DNA of 64,000 nt from Silene conica (GCA_029255685.2 CM055313.2:40256079-40320078); one strand, 5' to 3'; shown: positions 46,165 through 57,672, counted from the first letter of the stretch. Notes: generated from the letters alone by a model not told the origin. Program-made: numbers and translations.

Positions 46165-47280
46165 CTGATGTTTAGCGTAAACCAAGTGACAGGATATTAA
46201 ATGTGATGCGGGTAGCTAGTATTTATGATTGGGTGGCTGGCAAGGGGTGTAATTAAAATGGGTCATTTCTTCAACAACGATCAGAGGCTCAAGTGTTTCA
46301 GAGATTTGAAATCGGAATTGGGATTGCTCCGTTTTTCTGTGACTAAGACTCAGGTTATTATCTGACGATACTTTATCATTTCTTGATGCGATCATTACTT
46401 AATGTTTATTACTGCTGTTGAGTTTCTTAGGAAATGGAGGATCGAATGATTAAGCTGCAAGCACTGCAGAAGGATATTCAACAGGGAACTACAGTGACCA
46501 GAACAGAGTGGGCATTGGAGTCGCTGGGACATACTCACCGATGTAGGGGTCAAGTAAGTGGGTGGTTGTATAATTAGTTTAGTCTGTAGAATGGGTAGGC
46601 TGTTCTGGCTCATCTGAAAGTGGGCTGGGAGGGCGTGTAGTGGACAGTTCAGGGCTGTCAAATTGGCTGGCAGTTCTGGGTCTGTTCATCTGATGCAGCA
46701 GGCAGTTAGTAGCTCTGTCCGTGTGCATTGGATAATTCAGGGCTGTCTAGAATGTTTAGCAGTTCTGGGTCTGTTCTCTGATGCAGTCAGCAGATGCGTA
46801 GGAGAGTAGCAGGTTGTTCTTGGGCGTGCAGATAGCAGCTCTGAGCAGTGCGTGGTGCTGGGAAGTTCAGTCTGTGGCCTGCGTTTGCATAAGCAATTGA
46901 GCATTAGCGTTGTCAGTTTGCAGTCAGTAGCGAAGGAATGCAGACTCACTGGTGTTGTGGCAGAGTAGCAGGGGTCTGGTTTGAGCATACAGAGGGACTG
47001 GTTGCAGTTCTATGCGATGCTTTTCTGGTTGGGTTGGAGCGAGCTATGGCAGACTACAGTAAGGTCTGTAAAATGAGCTTTTTTTGTGTGCACTGGATAA
47101 CCACAAAGGAGGCAGAGTAACAGTCGTATGTTACAACAATGGTGTGTTACGAATGTGGAATAGAGGAAGCATAGAATCACAAGGACGAGCATCAGACTAG
47201 TTGTTTTTTGTATTGATATAATAGATCCTTGTATTTTGACTTTAGTTTTGATATATAAAATACTTACCTTTCATCAAAAA
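46165..47280. other. Unassigned stretch, possibly a LINE 3' end
   Basis: There is no recognisable coding sequence. The middle repeats the words GGCTGTC, CAGTTCTGGGTCTGTTC and GATGCAG. The right end (ATAAAATACTTACCTTTCATC followed by an A run near 47275) resembles the 3' end of plant L1 elements. No target duplication was found. Confidence 0.35.
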
Positions 47281-47330
47281 AGTAATATATATATTTGAGA
47301 GTTATTATTATATTCAAATAATTTGAAAAA

Positions 47331-47341
47331 TATATATATAT

Positions 47342-47406
<65 letters not shown>
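47331..47406. repeat. TA microsatellite
   Basis: About 75 bp of almost pure TA repeats next to the CACTA end. Confidence 0.92.
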
Positions 47407-47408
<2 letters not shown>

Positions 47409-47629
47409 ATTACCTATTTGCGGCGTTTTTGCCAAAAAAATGCCTCAAATAGAATACCTATTTGCGGCGTTTTTGCCAAAAAACGCCTCAAATAGAAAAG
47501 CTATTTGAGGCGTTTTTTTTCAACCGCAAATAGCTTTTTCTATTTGCGGCACCCTTATTTGTTGCTACACCAAAAACGCCGCAAATGGCCACTTTTTTGG
47601 CGCCGCAAATAGCTATTTTTCTACTAGTG
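47407..47629. mobile_element. Terminal part of a CACTA (En/Spm) transposon
   Basis: It ends TTTTCTACTAGTG, the complement of the CACTA terminus CACTAGTAGAAAA. The preceding 220 bp hold alternating direct and inverted copies of TATTTGCGGCGTTTTTGCC-type subterminal repeats, the presumed transposase-binding sites. The following bases resume a Tekay gag frame (TGGGAGGCTTTAAAG), so the transposon had inserted there. The other terminus is not in the window. Confidence 0.85.
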
Positions 47630-50600
47630 TTGGGAGGCTTTAAAGGATAAGCTCGAGACAAGGTTTTATCCTAAGGAGCTTAGATCACAGAGACTTAAGG
47701 AGTTCATGGACTTGAAGCAGGGTTAGATGTCCGTTCAGGAGTACACCGACAAATTCAACCAGCTTGCACATTTCGCTTCGAAGTTTCTCAGGGATGAGGC
47801 TGAGAGAGTTTACTTCTACCGTGGGAAGTTAGGGCCGCGCATCGAGAGTATGGTTCGCCGTGACTCGACTTCTTTTGTGGAGGTCTATGATGATGCTATT
47901 TGGGCCGAGAGTTCCATTCGTGCCATAGATGCTGAGACCCGAGCTGCTACTTCTTGTGTGACTTCTCACCAGAGATCAGTTTACCAGGGGAAGAGACCGT
48001 TTGTTCCTTCTAATTCTTCGCCTTCTTCTCAGAAGAAGCGGTTTGAGAGTTTCTCTGCTCCGGTTTCTAAGACCATTGTTCACACCGACACAGCTTCTAG
48101 TGTTTGCCACCGTTGTGGTAAACCATCTCATCCGGGCTTTGACCGTTTCAAGAATGCCTATAAGTGTTTCACCTGTAATGGATTTTGGCATCGATCTTAT
48201 GAGTGTCCTGAGAGGAACACCGCACTTGGCAAGGCTACCACTGCTGCTGCAGAGACTAAGGGAGGAAAGCCGAAGGGGAAGATCTTCGTGATGACTAGGG
48301 CTGAGGCTGAGGCTCATCCAGATATTGTGGCTGGTATCTTTTCTGTACTTGGTGCTGAGTGTCTTATTTTTTTTGACACTGGGGCTTCTTTATCATTTAT
48401 ATCGACTCAGTTCGCAGACCGTTTAGCTCTTGAGTCTTCACTGGTTGAGGAGACTTCCATTTCCTTACCTTCGGGAGACGTGTTTTCCTGCTCTTCGTCC
48501 CATAGGGATGTTCCGATTATTATTGGTCAAGCCACATTTCCAGCGGACTTACTGAGATTTCCTCTCGAGGAATTTCACATTATCCTCGGTATGGATTGGT
48601 TATCGCGATACCATGCTCGCTTCGAGTGTCGCGACCAAAAAAATCTGCTTGAGGAGTTCTTCAGGAGTTCGTGTTTCCTATAGGAGAACTCGCCCTAAAA
48701 AGCGTGTTCGTGATATTTCTTCGATGAAAGCATCTCATCTTCTTAGGAAGGGTTGCCAAGGCTTCATGTGTGTTGTTTCAGCTGCAAAGCTATCGCTACC
48801 GAAGCTTGAGGATGTAGCCATTGTTCGTGAGTTTCCGGATGTTTTCCCAGAAGACTTGCCAGGGATACTGCCAGAGAGAGATGTGGAGTTTACCATTGAG
48901 CTAGTTCCAGGTACCGGACCGATATCTAAGGCTCCCTACCGTATGGCTCCACCAGAGTTGAAAGAGTTGAAGCAGCAATTGGAAGAGATGATCAAGAAAG
49001 GGTTCATTAGACCGAGTGCTTCTCCGTGGGGTGCTCCAGTTTTATTTTTTAAGAACAAAGATGGTTCCATGAGACTTTGCATTGATTATAGAGAGTTGAA
49101 CAGAGTGACTGTGAAGAACAGATATCCTTTGCCTAGGATAGATGATTTGTTTGATCAGTTGAGAGGTGCTTCTAGGTTTTCTAAGAATGATCTTCGATCG
49201 GGTTATCATCAGATTCCAGTGAGAGAGGCTGACATTGCGAAGACTACTTTTCGTACCAGATATGGGCATTTTGAGTTCGTGGTTATGCCTTTCGGGTTGA
49301 CTAATGCACCTGCTATTTTTATGGATCAGATGAACTGCACCTTTAGTGAGTTTCTTGACACTTGTGTTGTGGTGTTTATTGACGACATTCTCATTTACTC
49401 GAAGACCGATGAGGAGCATGCCGAGCATCTCCGATTGATACTTGGGATTTTACGTCGACAGAAGTGGTTCGCGAAGTTCTCTAAGTGTGAGTTTTGGCTT
49501 TCTAAGGTTGCATTTCTTGGACATGTGATATCTAGTGAGGGAGTTATGGTTGATCCCGCGAAGATTGAGGCCGTTGTTGATTGGGAGAGTCCCAAAGATG
49601 TGGGAGAGATCCGTAGGTTCCTTGGTTTAGCGGGTTACTACCGTCGATTTGTTGAGGATTTCTCTAGATTAGCTCGTCCGATGACTCAGTTATTGAAGAA
49701 GGAAGCTAATTTTGTTTGGACCGACAAGTGTGAGAGCTCTTTCCAGGAATTGAAGACTAGGTTGACTTCCGCTCCCGTACTTGCTTTGCCAGAGATCGGG
49801 GTTGACTTCGATGTTTACTGCGATTCTTCGATGTTAGGGCTTGGATGTGTGTTGATGCAGAGTGGTAAGGTGATAGCTTACTCATCTAGACAGTTGCGAG
49901 TTCACGAGGTGAACTATCCGACACATGACCTTGAGTTAGCTACGGTTGTTCACGCCCTGAAGATGTGGCGTCATTACTTGATTGGATCTCATTGTCGCAT
50001 TTTCACGGATCACAAGAGTCTAAAGTACATTTTCACACAGAAAGACCTCAATATGCGACAGCGTCGTTGGCTAGAGTTGGTTAAGGACTTTGACATTGAG
50101 TTATTGTATCATGAGGGTAAAGCCAATGTGGTAGCTGATGCGCTTAGCCGCAAGACTTCTCATTCGATGAGTGTTATGCGTGTGTTGCCCGATGAGTTGT
50201 GTTCCGAGTTCCGGAAGTTGAGATTAGAGATGGTGGGTAGTGTTTTTGATTGGTTATCTGCTATGACTGCCGAGCCGTCTTTATATTGGGAGATTTGCCA
50301 GAGTTTGCCTACAGATGCTGCTTTCCGGAGGTTCGAGGCTAAGATTTCGAGTGGTGTTGCACCAGATTTAGTGATTGATTCTGATGGTTTCTTTAGATTC
50401 CGAGGTAGGATGTATGTTCCCGATGTGCCAGATTTGAGGAAGAGGGTTCTTGATGAGGCTCACTTGACACCGTATTCAGTTCATCCGGGCGGAGAGAAGA
50501 TGCACAAGGACTTGAGACTTACATTTTGGTGGCCCGGGATGAAGAAAGACATATTGGATTACGTGAGTAGGTGCTTGACTTGTCAACAAGTCAAGATAGA

Positions 50601-51711
50601 GCATAGGAGGCCAGGTGGTTTGTTACAGCCGCTCCACGTCCCTCAGTGGAAGTGGGAGTGCATATCGATGGACTTTGTGACGGCATTGCCTAAGACAGTG
50701 GGAGGCAAGGATGCGATTTGGGTTGTGGTTGATAGGCTAACTAAGTGTGCCAGATTTGTGCATATCAGAGAGACATGGGATATGGACCGTTTAGCCAGGG
50801 CTTATATTGCATAGATAGTCCGTTACCATGGTGTCCCGAGAGAGATCGTTTCTGATCGTGATCCTCGTTTCTGTTCCAGATTTTGGACGGCTTTACAGGA
50901 GGCTATGGGTTGCCGTTTGCTGATGAGTACCGCATTTCATGCCGCGACTGATGGTCATTCCGAGAGGACTATACAGACATTAGAGGACTTGCTCCGTGCT
51001 TGTGCACTTGATTTCCAGAGTTCTTGGGAGCACTGCCTACCGTTAGTTGAGTTTTCCTACAACAACAGTTTCCATTCATTTATTAGTATGGCTCCGTACG
51101 AGGCGCTCTATGGTAGGAAATGCCGTAGTCCGATCTGTTGGATCAGGCGAGTGACGTGCACGACCTAGGACCGGACCAGTTAGCTGTTACGATTGATCAG
51201 GTTCAGCTTATCAGAGGTAGGATGAAGGCCGCACAGGATCGGCAGAAATCCTATGCTGATGTTCGTCGTAGACCTCTCGAGTTTGAGGTGGGTGACAGAG
51301 TCTTCTTGAGAGTTTCACCGATGAAGGGCGTTAAGAGGTTTAGAGTTAAGGGCAAGTTGAGTACTAAGTATATTGGGCCATTTGAGATCGTGAAGAGGAT
51401 TGGTGCTGCTGCTTACCGTTTGGACTTGCCTCCTAGATTGGGCAAGTTTCATAGTGTCTTTCATGTTTCTCAGCTCCGTAAGTATGTTAGTGATCCGAGT
51501 CATGTTCTTCCTAGAGATATCGAGAACTTAGAGCCGAGTCTTGCTTTCGAGGAGCGTCCCGTGAAGATTCTAGACCGCCAGGACAGGAAGCTTAGGAGCA
51601 AGGTGGTGCCTTTAGTGAAGATCCTTTGGCGTTGCGGTGATGTTGAGGAGCAGACGTGGGAGACCGAAGCATCGATTCGTGCTGCGCATCCTTCTCTTTT
51701 CGATTGAGGTA
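47630..51711 (+). pseudogene. Tekay gag-pol region, plus strand (fossil)
   Basis: Gag shows the retrotransposon gag block (WEALKDKLETRFYP) and two zinc knuckles (CHRCGKPSHPGFD, CFTCNGFWHRSYEC). Protease has FFDTGASLSFIS (about 48.4 kb); reverse transcriptase [10 protein letters not shown] (about 49.4 kb); RNase [17 protein letters not shown]; integrase [11 protein letters not shown] and CLTCQQVK, then the core with SDRDPRF. The final part (DRQDRKLRSKVVPLVKILW) is the Tekay group chromodomain-like tail. A few breaks mark it as a fossil. Confidence 0.9.
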
Positions 51712-51774
51712 TAGTTAGTTAGAGTTTATCTCCGTTCGAGTTTCGAGGACGAAACTTTTTGAAGTTGGGGTGAT

Positions 51775-54603
51775 TGTAACATCCCGTATTTTCATAAAAT
51801 ATATTTTAAGGGTTTTTAATTATTTTAAATAATAAAATAATATTCTAATAATTTATTGGGAAAGTGTTTTAAATAAATAGCAAGATCCGTCTTAAGAACC
51901 TTAAGTTCTTAAGACGAATACAAACTTGGCAACTTGACTTCATGTCCTAAAACCCGTTAACCCAAACCCGTTTTCATTTAGACGGAAAGGACAACTCAGA
52001 AACCCCTAAAACCCCATTTAGTAGACATATTGGTCTTCATCAAGAAACAATCACTGTAAACTCATTTCTCACAAAACCTCCATAAATATTCATCTATTAA
52101 TCCTTTTTTCTTCATCATCCGTTCACCGAATCAAGGTAATAATTACATTTTCGGAATCCTCATCGAATTTCCAAGCCATCTATCGCTTCCGTTTTTCATT
52201 TCCTTCATTTCGAAAATAGGGCTGTTTTTGTAGAATTCGCATTTCGGTCTCTTAAATCCGTTTTTCGTGATATAGGTGAGGGCTTAGAAGACCCGAACGT
52301 GGATAGCTTCATAGTAGAGGAGGAGCTTTGAGCGGGATTGCATTTAAGGTGACGATAATGAGAAACTCGGCCTTATTGTATACATTAGGACTTTTCTTGC
52401 TTGAATTGGTTTAAGTTTCTGATTTTTCATGTTGTATGTGTTAATGAGACTTAGTATCATGTTAGGAATCCTTCTTAAAGACCCTCATATGCTTAGTGGT
52501 TGTTATATGCACTTGTTGTTAAATTTCAGAAATTGTATGTTTGCGACGGATACAAATCATAATCTTATTGAGGATTGTTTGTGGGTTTAATTGCTGGTAG
52601 TTAGTAGGTTTGGTGATTATATTCAATGGATAGGAAGTTGTTGTTGCGAATCTTGAGGTTTTATATCGATTTCATGAAGTTTTGTTATTGTTGGAAAACA
52701 CGATTTTCGTGCTCAGGCTCTTGAGCCCGTCGACCGACCGGCCGCCGGTCGACTGACTAGGAGTGTCTCTTGTTGTTTTTGCGAGTTTTGGAAAAAGTAG
52801 GATTTGGGCTGCCAGCCGGCCTGCCTGCCAACCGGCTGGTAGCCTCTTTTTAGTGATATTCTCGTAACTTGTAGGTGGGACTTGGTTCCCTAGCCCGTAG
52901 GCCGGCTGCCTGCCGACCGGCTGGGAACCCGTCTTGCTTGTTTGTAGTGTAAAGAAAGAGGAAGGCTGAGATGGGTGTCCAACCGGTAGGCCGGCTGCCT
53001 GCCGACCGGCTGGGGACCCCTGTTGCTTGTTTTTATTTTGAATTCGTAATTAGTCCGTAACTTTTAAACGGTTTATCGGTTTTGATTGAAATTCGTTCCA
53101 CGTACCTTTGATATGTGTTTGAGGTCCCCGGAGGATGGGCGACACTATATTGGGTTCGGGAATGGAGTGAGGATAGAGACCCCCCCGGTCGGGTAACCGG
53201 AAGGGAAACCGGCTCTCCCTCGTCTTAGTTCCCTGGATCAATTAAGTGTTGTTTAGTGGTTTAGGAAGTAAGAACTATAGGTTAGTTTCTATCTTTGGAT
53301 GTTATTGGTTGATGTGTGTTAAGGTATGCCTTAAGATGGCCTTTGAGCTTAACACGTGAGTTGTATGTCGCGTGATAGGATATGTGTTAAGTTCACCTCT
53401 GGACCCATTACGTGTTTTGCTTGTGGCGTGTCAGGATATGTGTTAAGTTCACCTCTGGACCTGACACGTGATCGGTTGTCGTACACGGGATATGTGTTAA
53501 GTTCACCTCTGGACCCGGTGTGCGATAGCTGTGTATTGGGATATGTGTTAAATTCACCTCTAGACCCAATACTTGTTTGTAGCATTGGGATATGTGTTAA
53601 GTTCACCTTTGGACCCTTTGCTTGTGGATGTTTAGGGATATGTGTTAAGTTCACCTCTGGACCCTTTACTTGAATTGTATGTTGGGATATGTGTTAAGTT
53701 CACCTCTGGACCCGACATTGTTTGGTAGTGGGATATGTGTTAAGTTCACCTCTGGACCCATTGCTAGTGTTTATTGATATCTTGGTCTATGCCTTAAGTT
53801 GGCCTCTGAGTCCTTGATTGTGAAAGTGTGTTCGTATTCAGGTTATGTCTTAAGTTGACCGCTGAACCTTTTTACTTGATGTTTTATATCTGCTTGCCTT
53901 GAGATTGGTACAGTGTCAGATATGCATGATGAAGTTGATGATTATATTACTTTGGTTATAGTCTGTTCACCCAAGGCATTGGGTGACTCTTTAGTCAGTT
54001 TCGTAAATGGTTTGGATTGAAAGACCCCCCGACCTTGTAACGGGTAGGGAAACCGGCTCTCCTTCCAAATAGTTTCCGAAGTTGGTTGAGAGTCGTGCAT
54101 TAGTAATTGCATGATAGTTGATGATCAGTTATTGAGATATTGTTATACTTCACATATTTATATATGTTGGAGTGTTCTATTTGCTTTACTTGTTACGTGT
54201 CGTTACAAAAGGTGGATAGGAGAACTCTAGTCACTTCCACTGATTGTGGCGTACATGTTTTCATGTATGTACGTACATGCAGGTTGGACGGGGTTCACTT
54301 GAGAGCTAGCGAGTGATGATCCTTTCATCATATGACTTACACTTCACCGATTAGCTAGACTCTTAGTTTTTGATACAGTTCATGTTTTGGTGCCTGTAGG
54401 GATGTTCCATCCCAGGCTTTGTATATATTTGGTTTTTCGTATTTAGAACTGTTATACTTATCTATTGTGTTTATATCAGTTTCAGTTTCCAGTTTCAGTT
54501 TTAATTCACCTCGCATGATGTTTATGTTTAAAAAGTTTAAATTCCGCTGCATTTTTAGTACTTTGTGTGTTTTTATATTTCCGATTTCTTGAGGGGTTTT
54601 ACA
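51775..54603 (+). repeat. 3' LTR of the plus-strand Tekay element
   Basis: It runs TGTAACATCCCG to GGGTTTTACA. Near its start is a 10-bp-stem hairpin (51889-51915). It also contains one loosely spaced GTCGAC pair (52728-52758), three GCCGGC-type palindrome pairs (52812-53013), an array of about 11 stem-loop units (53316-53870), and two related small hairpins on either side of the array (53178-53220 and 54023-54064). No coding sequence. Confidence 0.85.
53316..53870 (+). repeat. Array of ~11 stem-loop units with covarying arms
   Basis: Units occur about every 50 bp. The central eight share an almost fixed core beginning GGATATGTGTTAAG and ending CACCTCTGGACC; the outer ones carry TATGCCTTAAG-type variants. 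Sequence between cores differs, yet the arms on each side of a core are complementary: GTGTTAAG with CTTAACAC, CGTGTCA with TGACACG, TATTGGG with CCCAATA. See findings. Confidence 0.85.
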
Positions 54604-55887
54604 TGGTCCCTCATACTCACGCCCACTCCTCAACCTCACCATGTTAATGGTCTCATTTCGTTGTTCGGTTTGAGATGGTAGTTGCCCTTGGGGTCGGGAT
54701 GATTGCTTGACTGCCAGTTGAGCGATCTGCGACTCCAGCAACTTAATGGACGCATTCCCAGCTTGCATTTGGGATGCTAAGGACTGAACTAGAGTTTTTA
54801 ACACTCCGATTTCTGAATTTCCTCCAGATGAGGAAGCACTAGCTTGTAACGGCTGGAATTGGAGTGGCTTCTGAAAATTGTTTTGGTTGCGGTGAGGGGG
54901 GATATATTTTTGTTGTAGTGGAGGGGTTGGGTTGAGCACATTTTGACTAGTTCACCTTAGGTGAGGGTGGACTTGGTTCTGGTTGTAAAAATTTCCTCCC
55001 TGACGAAACTGTTGGAAGGAAAACACTTGCTCTTTCTCGGCTAGACATTCAACAGCAGAATGCCCAACACCTCCACATCTCTCACACATTGATGGTTCAC
55101 CCTTTTGAAGTAGATGAATCGTCTGTTGACTCCCCTCCTGTTGTTTGTCCCAAAGGTCAAACCTCGCAGCCAACTTATCAAGTTTGGCCTCAACACCCTC
55201 AGAATTTATTCCGGCTACTGTTTTCGTCCCGGACCTCGGATTTCCATACTCCGCGCAGTGATTGGCCATCTCCTCAATAATACCCCACCCTTTGTCATCC
55301 TCAGTCTCCTTTTGGAACCTCCCTTTTGATGCAGCATCAAGGATGGCTCAATGGTCATCAAACAACCCGTTGTAGAACTGGTTGCTGATGAACCATGGTT
55401 GGAAACCATGGTGAGGACATGCTCTCACAAGCTTCTTGAATCTGATCCAAGCCTCATGTAAGTTCTCCGTCCCAAACTGTTTAAAGTTTGTAATTTGGGA
55501 ACGGAGAGCATTGGTCTTCTATGGTGGATAGTACTTCTTGTAGAAGGCCAAGGCTTGGGACTTCCAATCGGTGATCTCCGCAGCTTCCTTATCCAGGTCC
55601 CGGTACCACTTTCTATCCCCGTCGGATAAGGAGAAAGGAAAAAGGACTTCCTTTATCTTATCTTGCGTGACCGTCGCAGAAGTTGGAATGGTGGAGCAGT
55701 AGTCCGTGAAAATCTCCATGTGCTTCCTCGGGTCCTCTCCCGCTGCGCCGCGGTACATGTTCCTCTCGACCAGATTAATATAAGAGGGCCGAATATCGAA
55801 CGTGTTCCCGGCCTCATCAGCAAGGAGAGTGAAACCCTTTGGAATGGAATCAGCTTTTGGTTCGGAATGACTTGCGATGTTCGGCAT
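54604..55887 (-). pseudogene. Gag and linker of the second Athila element (fossil)
   Basis: The minus strand encodes an Athila gag (MPNIASHSEPKADSIPKG, LFPFSLSDGDRKWYRDLDK), then a zinc knuckle near 55.05 kb and a glutamine- and proline-rich linker. Compared with the other Athila gag (SLKDATRDWYRYLDRVPEK) it is clearly homologous but well diverged. Broken in several places. Confidence 0.82.
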
Positions 55888-56057
55888 TCTTATGGTTTGG
55901 TTGACTGGTTCAGGAATACTCTAGACTTCTTCCTGACTCTCCCTTCTTCTTTCTCTTATGCGGCGTCTGAAAGTTCTTTCAGGTTCAGGATTAGCAGCAA
56001 CTAATTCGTACCTGGAAGACATGGGCATACACAACACTGAGAAAAAGAATAAGAACG

Positions 56058-56089
56058 GTCTTAAGGAATTAAAAGAAATTCCTTAAGAC
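56058..56089 (-). promoter_or_regulatory. Perfect hairpin in the second Athila leader
   Basis: GTCTTAAGGAATT and AATTCCTTAAGAC form a 13-bp stem with a 6-nt loop about 45 bp from the primer site, matching the position of the hairpin in the first Athila element. Confidence 0.6.
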
Positions 56090-56133
56090 GAAAAACAATA
56101 ATATAAACTAACAAAGACTTTAAACCTATTGCC

Positions 56134-56151
56134 TCCCCGGCAACGGCGCCA
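56134..56151 (-). promoter_or_regulatory. tRNA-Asp primer binding site
   Basis: The minus strand reads TGGCGCCGTTGCCGGGGA directly after the LTR end, a perfect plant tRNA-Asp primer site. Confidence 0.92.
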
Positions 56152-56156
56152 AAATT

Positions 56157-57656
56157 TGATGCGTGTCGTTCATGCACCAAAGATAAATACCTAGGTCTAC
56201 TAACTGGAAGCTAGTGGAAGTACGGTCGAATCCTCAGGGAGACATGCTCTTAAGCAAAAGTCAGTTTATAGGTCACAAAATTTGGGGTTTTGTTTTTTGA
56301 TTATAATTAAGATAAAAAAATAAAAAGAAATTAAAACAAAGATGATAAGATGAATTTCAAGCAATAAAAGGAGGAATATGTCAGGATTCAGGTCGTCGCG
56401 GCAATGAATGTCACATAAAGATTAGGTCAGTCGAAACAACAACGAAGTGGGAACGATCAATATCCTTTCGGTCTGAAATCACCCCTGGACTCCCATATCA
56501 ATCTTTCGATCTCTAGATAGGTTTCGTAAATTATCCTAAACAAGTCTACCTACCAATCTTTCGATCCAGGTAGGTTTTACTAGGTAAACTAGTCTCTTGC
56601 GTGCACTCATTGGACAAGTTTCACAATTATATTGTCTATGGGTAAACTTCGTCGTAAGGACGACTAACATGCAATTCCTACGACATAACTACCGCGAGTT
56701 CCTTCATCCTAACATATTAGGGGGATTAGCTACGCATACTTGGGGAAACTAAACTAATAACGATGATGATACTAATAACATTCAACATGGCAATTAAAGA
56801 GGAATAAAGATGAATCATAAAACAATGAAAATAAGAACAATAAAAGAAAGAGTAAAAGTGAATTACAGTAATGGCAAAGGAATGAAGAACAAGATCTCAA
56901 TGCTTCCAAGATGAGAAACCCTAAGTGATAGTATTTTTAACTAAGTAACTGCTTAAGAGTAAAGTAAAGTAAATTCCAAAAATAAAAGGTAAAAGTAAAA
57001 GTGAAAGTCTCCAAAAGTAAGTGTTCTCTAAAGGCTGCTAACCTAATCCTTAAATAAGGATTAGGTTAACTCAAAAGAAAAGAAACCTAAAACGTAAACT
57101 GCGGAATCTGGGACACTTAAGTGAGTTGCTCGATCGAGTGACTGAACTACTCGATCGAGTAAATGTTCTTCAAAAAGGGGTCGATCGACTAACTTCGAGC
57201 TGGCAGTTACTCGATCGAGTGACCCTGGAATCCTCGAGGGTTGCGTCCTTCCTGTAGACTCCTCGATCGAGTATAAAACTACTTGATCGAGTCTTTCTCC
57301 TCCTGCATCACCTCGATTGAGCTCTGGTGCTTACTCGATCGAGTACATGACAGATGCAGTCCTTCTTTTTCGCTTCTTTCTTGCTTTTGTCCCTCGTTCT
57401 TGCCTCGGTTACCGTTCCTTTAGGCCTTGCACTGCAAAATCGGGGCTATGGGACTTCTTGACTTGCCTCATCCTCTAAAAGACCTCAAAACGGATAGAAA
57501 ACGCTTGGTTTCTTCATCTTTTGCATAATTCCTGCAAAATAACAGAAAATACACCAAAGGAAGCAAAAAGGGGTAAAATGGCACATAAAGTGCATGAAAA
57601 TGCATAGAAATACGTGCTAAATGGACCTAAAAAGTCTATATAAATGGCACATATCA
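56157..57656 (-). repeat. 5' LTR of the second Athila element
   Basis: The minus strand runs TGATATGTGCC to CACGCATCA. Four CTCGATCGAG-type palindrome pairs (57129-57344) lie in U3, just upstream of a TATA-like sequence embedded in a 24-bp inverted repeat (57042-57065). Further in are GAAA-loop hairpins (56464-56574) like those of the other Athila LTR. Confidence 0.87.
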
Positions 57657-57672
57657 GACACCAGCTCCAACA

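Larger units (their letters stand above)
47630..54603 (+). mobile_element. Tekay-type Ty3/gypsy element, plus strand (fossil)
   Basis: Parts present are gag from within its N-terminal half, protease, reverse transcriptase, RNase H, integrase with chromodomain-like tail, and a 2829-bp 3' LTR (51775-54603). It is inserted in the gag region of a minus-strand Athila element, whose sequence resumes at 54604, and was itself hit by the CACTA transposon ending at 47629. The coding region has only three or four breaks, so it is moderately young but broken. The 1-186 fragment is the same family. Confidence 0.9.
54604..57656 (-). mobile_element. Second Athila-type element, 5' part (fossil)
   Basis: Right to left it has a 1500-bp 5' LTR (56157-57656), a tRNA-Asp primer site, a leader with hairpin, gag with a zinc knuckle (CERCGGVGHSAVEC) and the gag-protease linker (NMVRLRSGREYEGP), where the Tekay element inserted. 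It sits in the 3' LTR of a minus-strand copia, 16 bp from that LTR's edge. About five breaks in the coding part. Its palindrome modules are of the CTCGATCGAG type, unlike the GGTCGACC type of the 30.9-40.6 kb element, so it is a separate family. Confidence 0.85.

Noticed and set aside
46395-47192. Open frames in the 46.2-47.3 kb stretch as a host gene
   Set aside because: Short, overlapping on both strands and low in complexity; no domain, and the right end resembles a LINE 3' end.
53349-53673. Repeat proteins encoded on both strands across the stem-loop array
   Set aside because: They are by-products of the repeated core; the structure-preserving arm changes fit RNA or DNA structure better than protein.
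53316-53870. CRISPR-like array (constant repeats with different intervals)
   Set aside because: The DNA is a plant LTR. The intervals are arms complementary across each core, not independent spacers, and no cas genes exist here.
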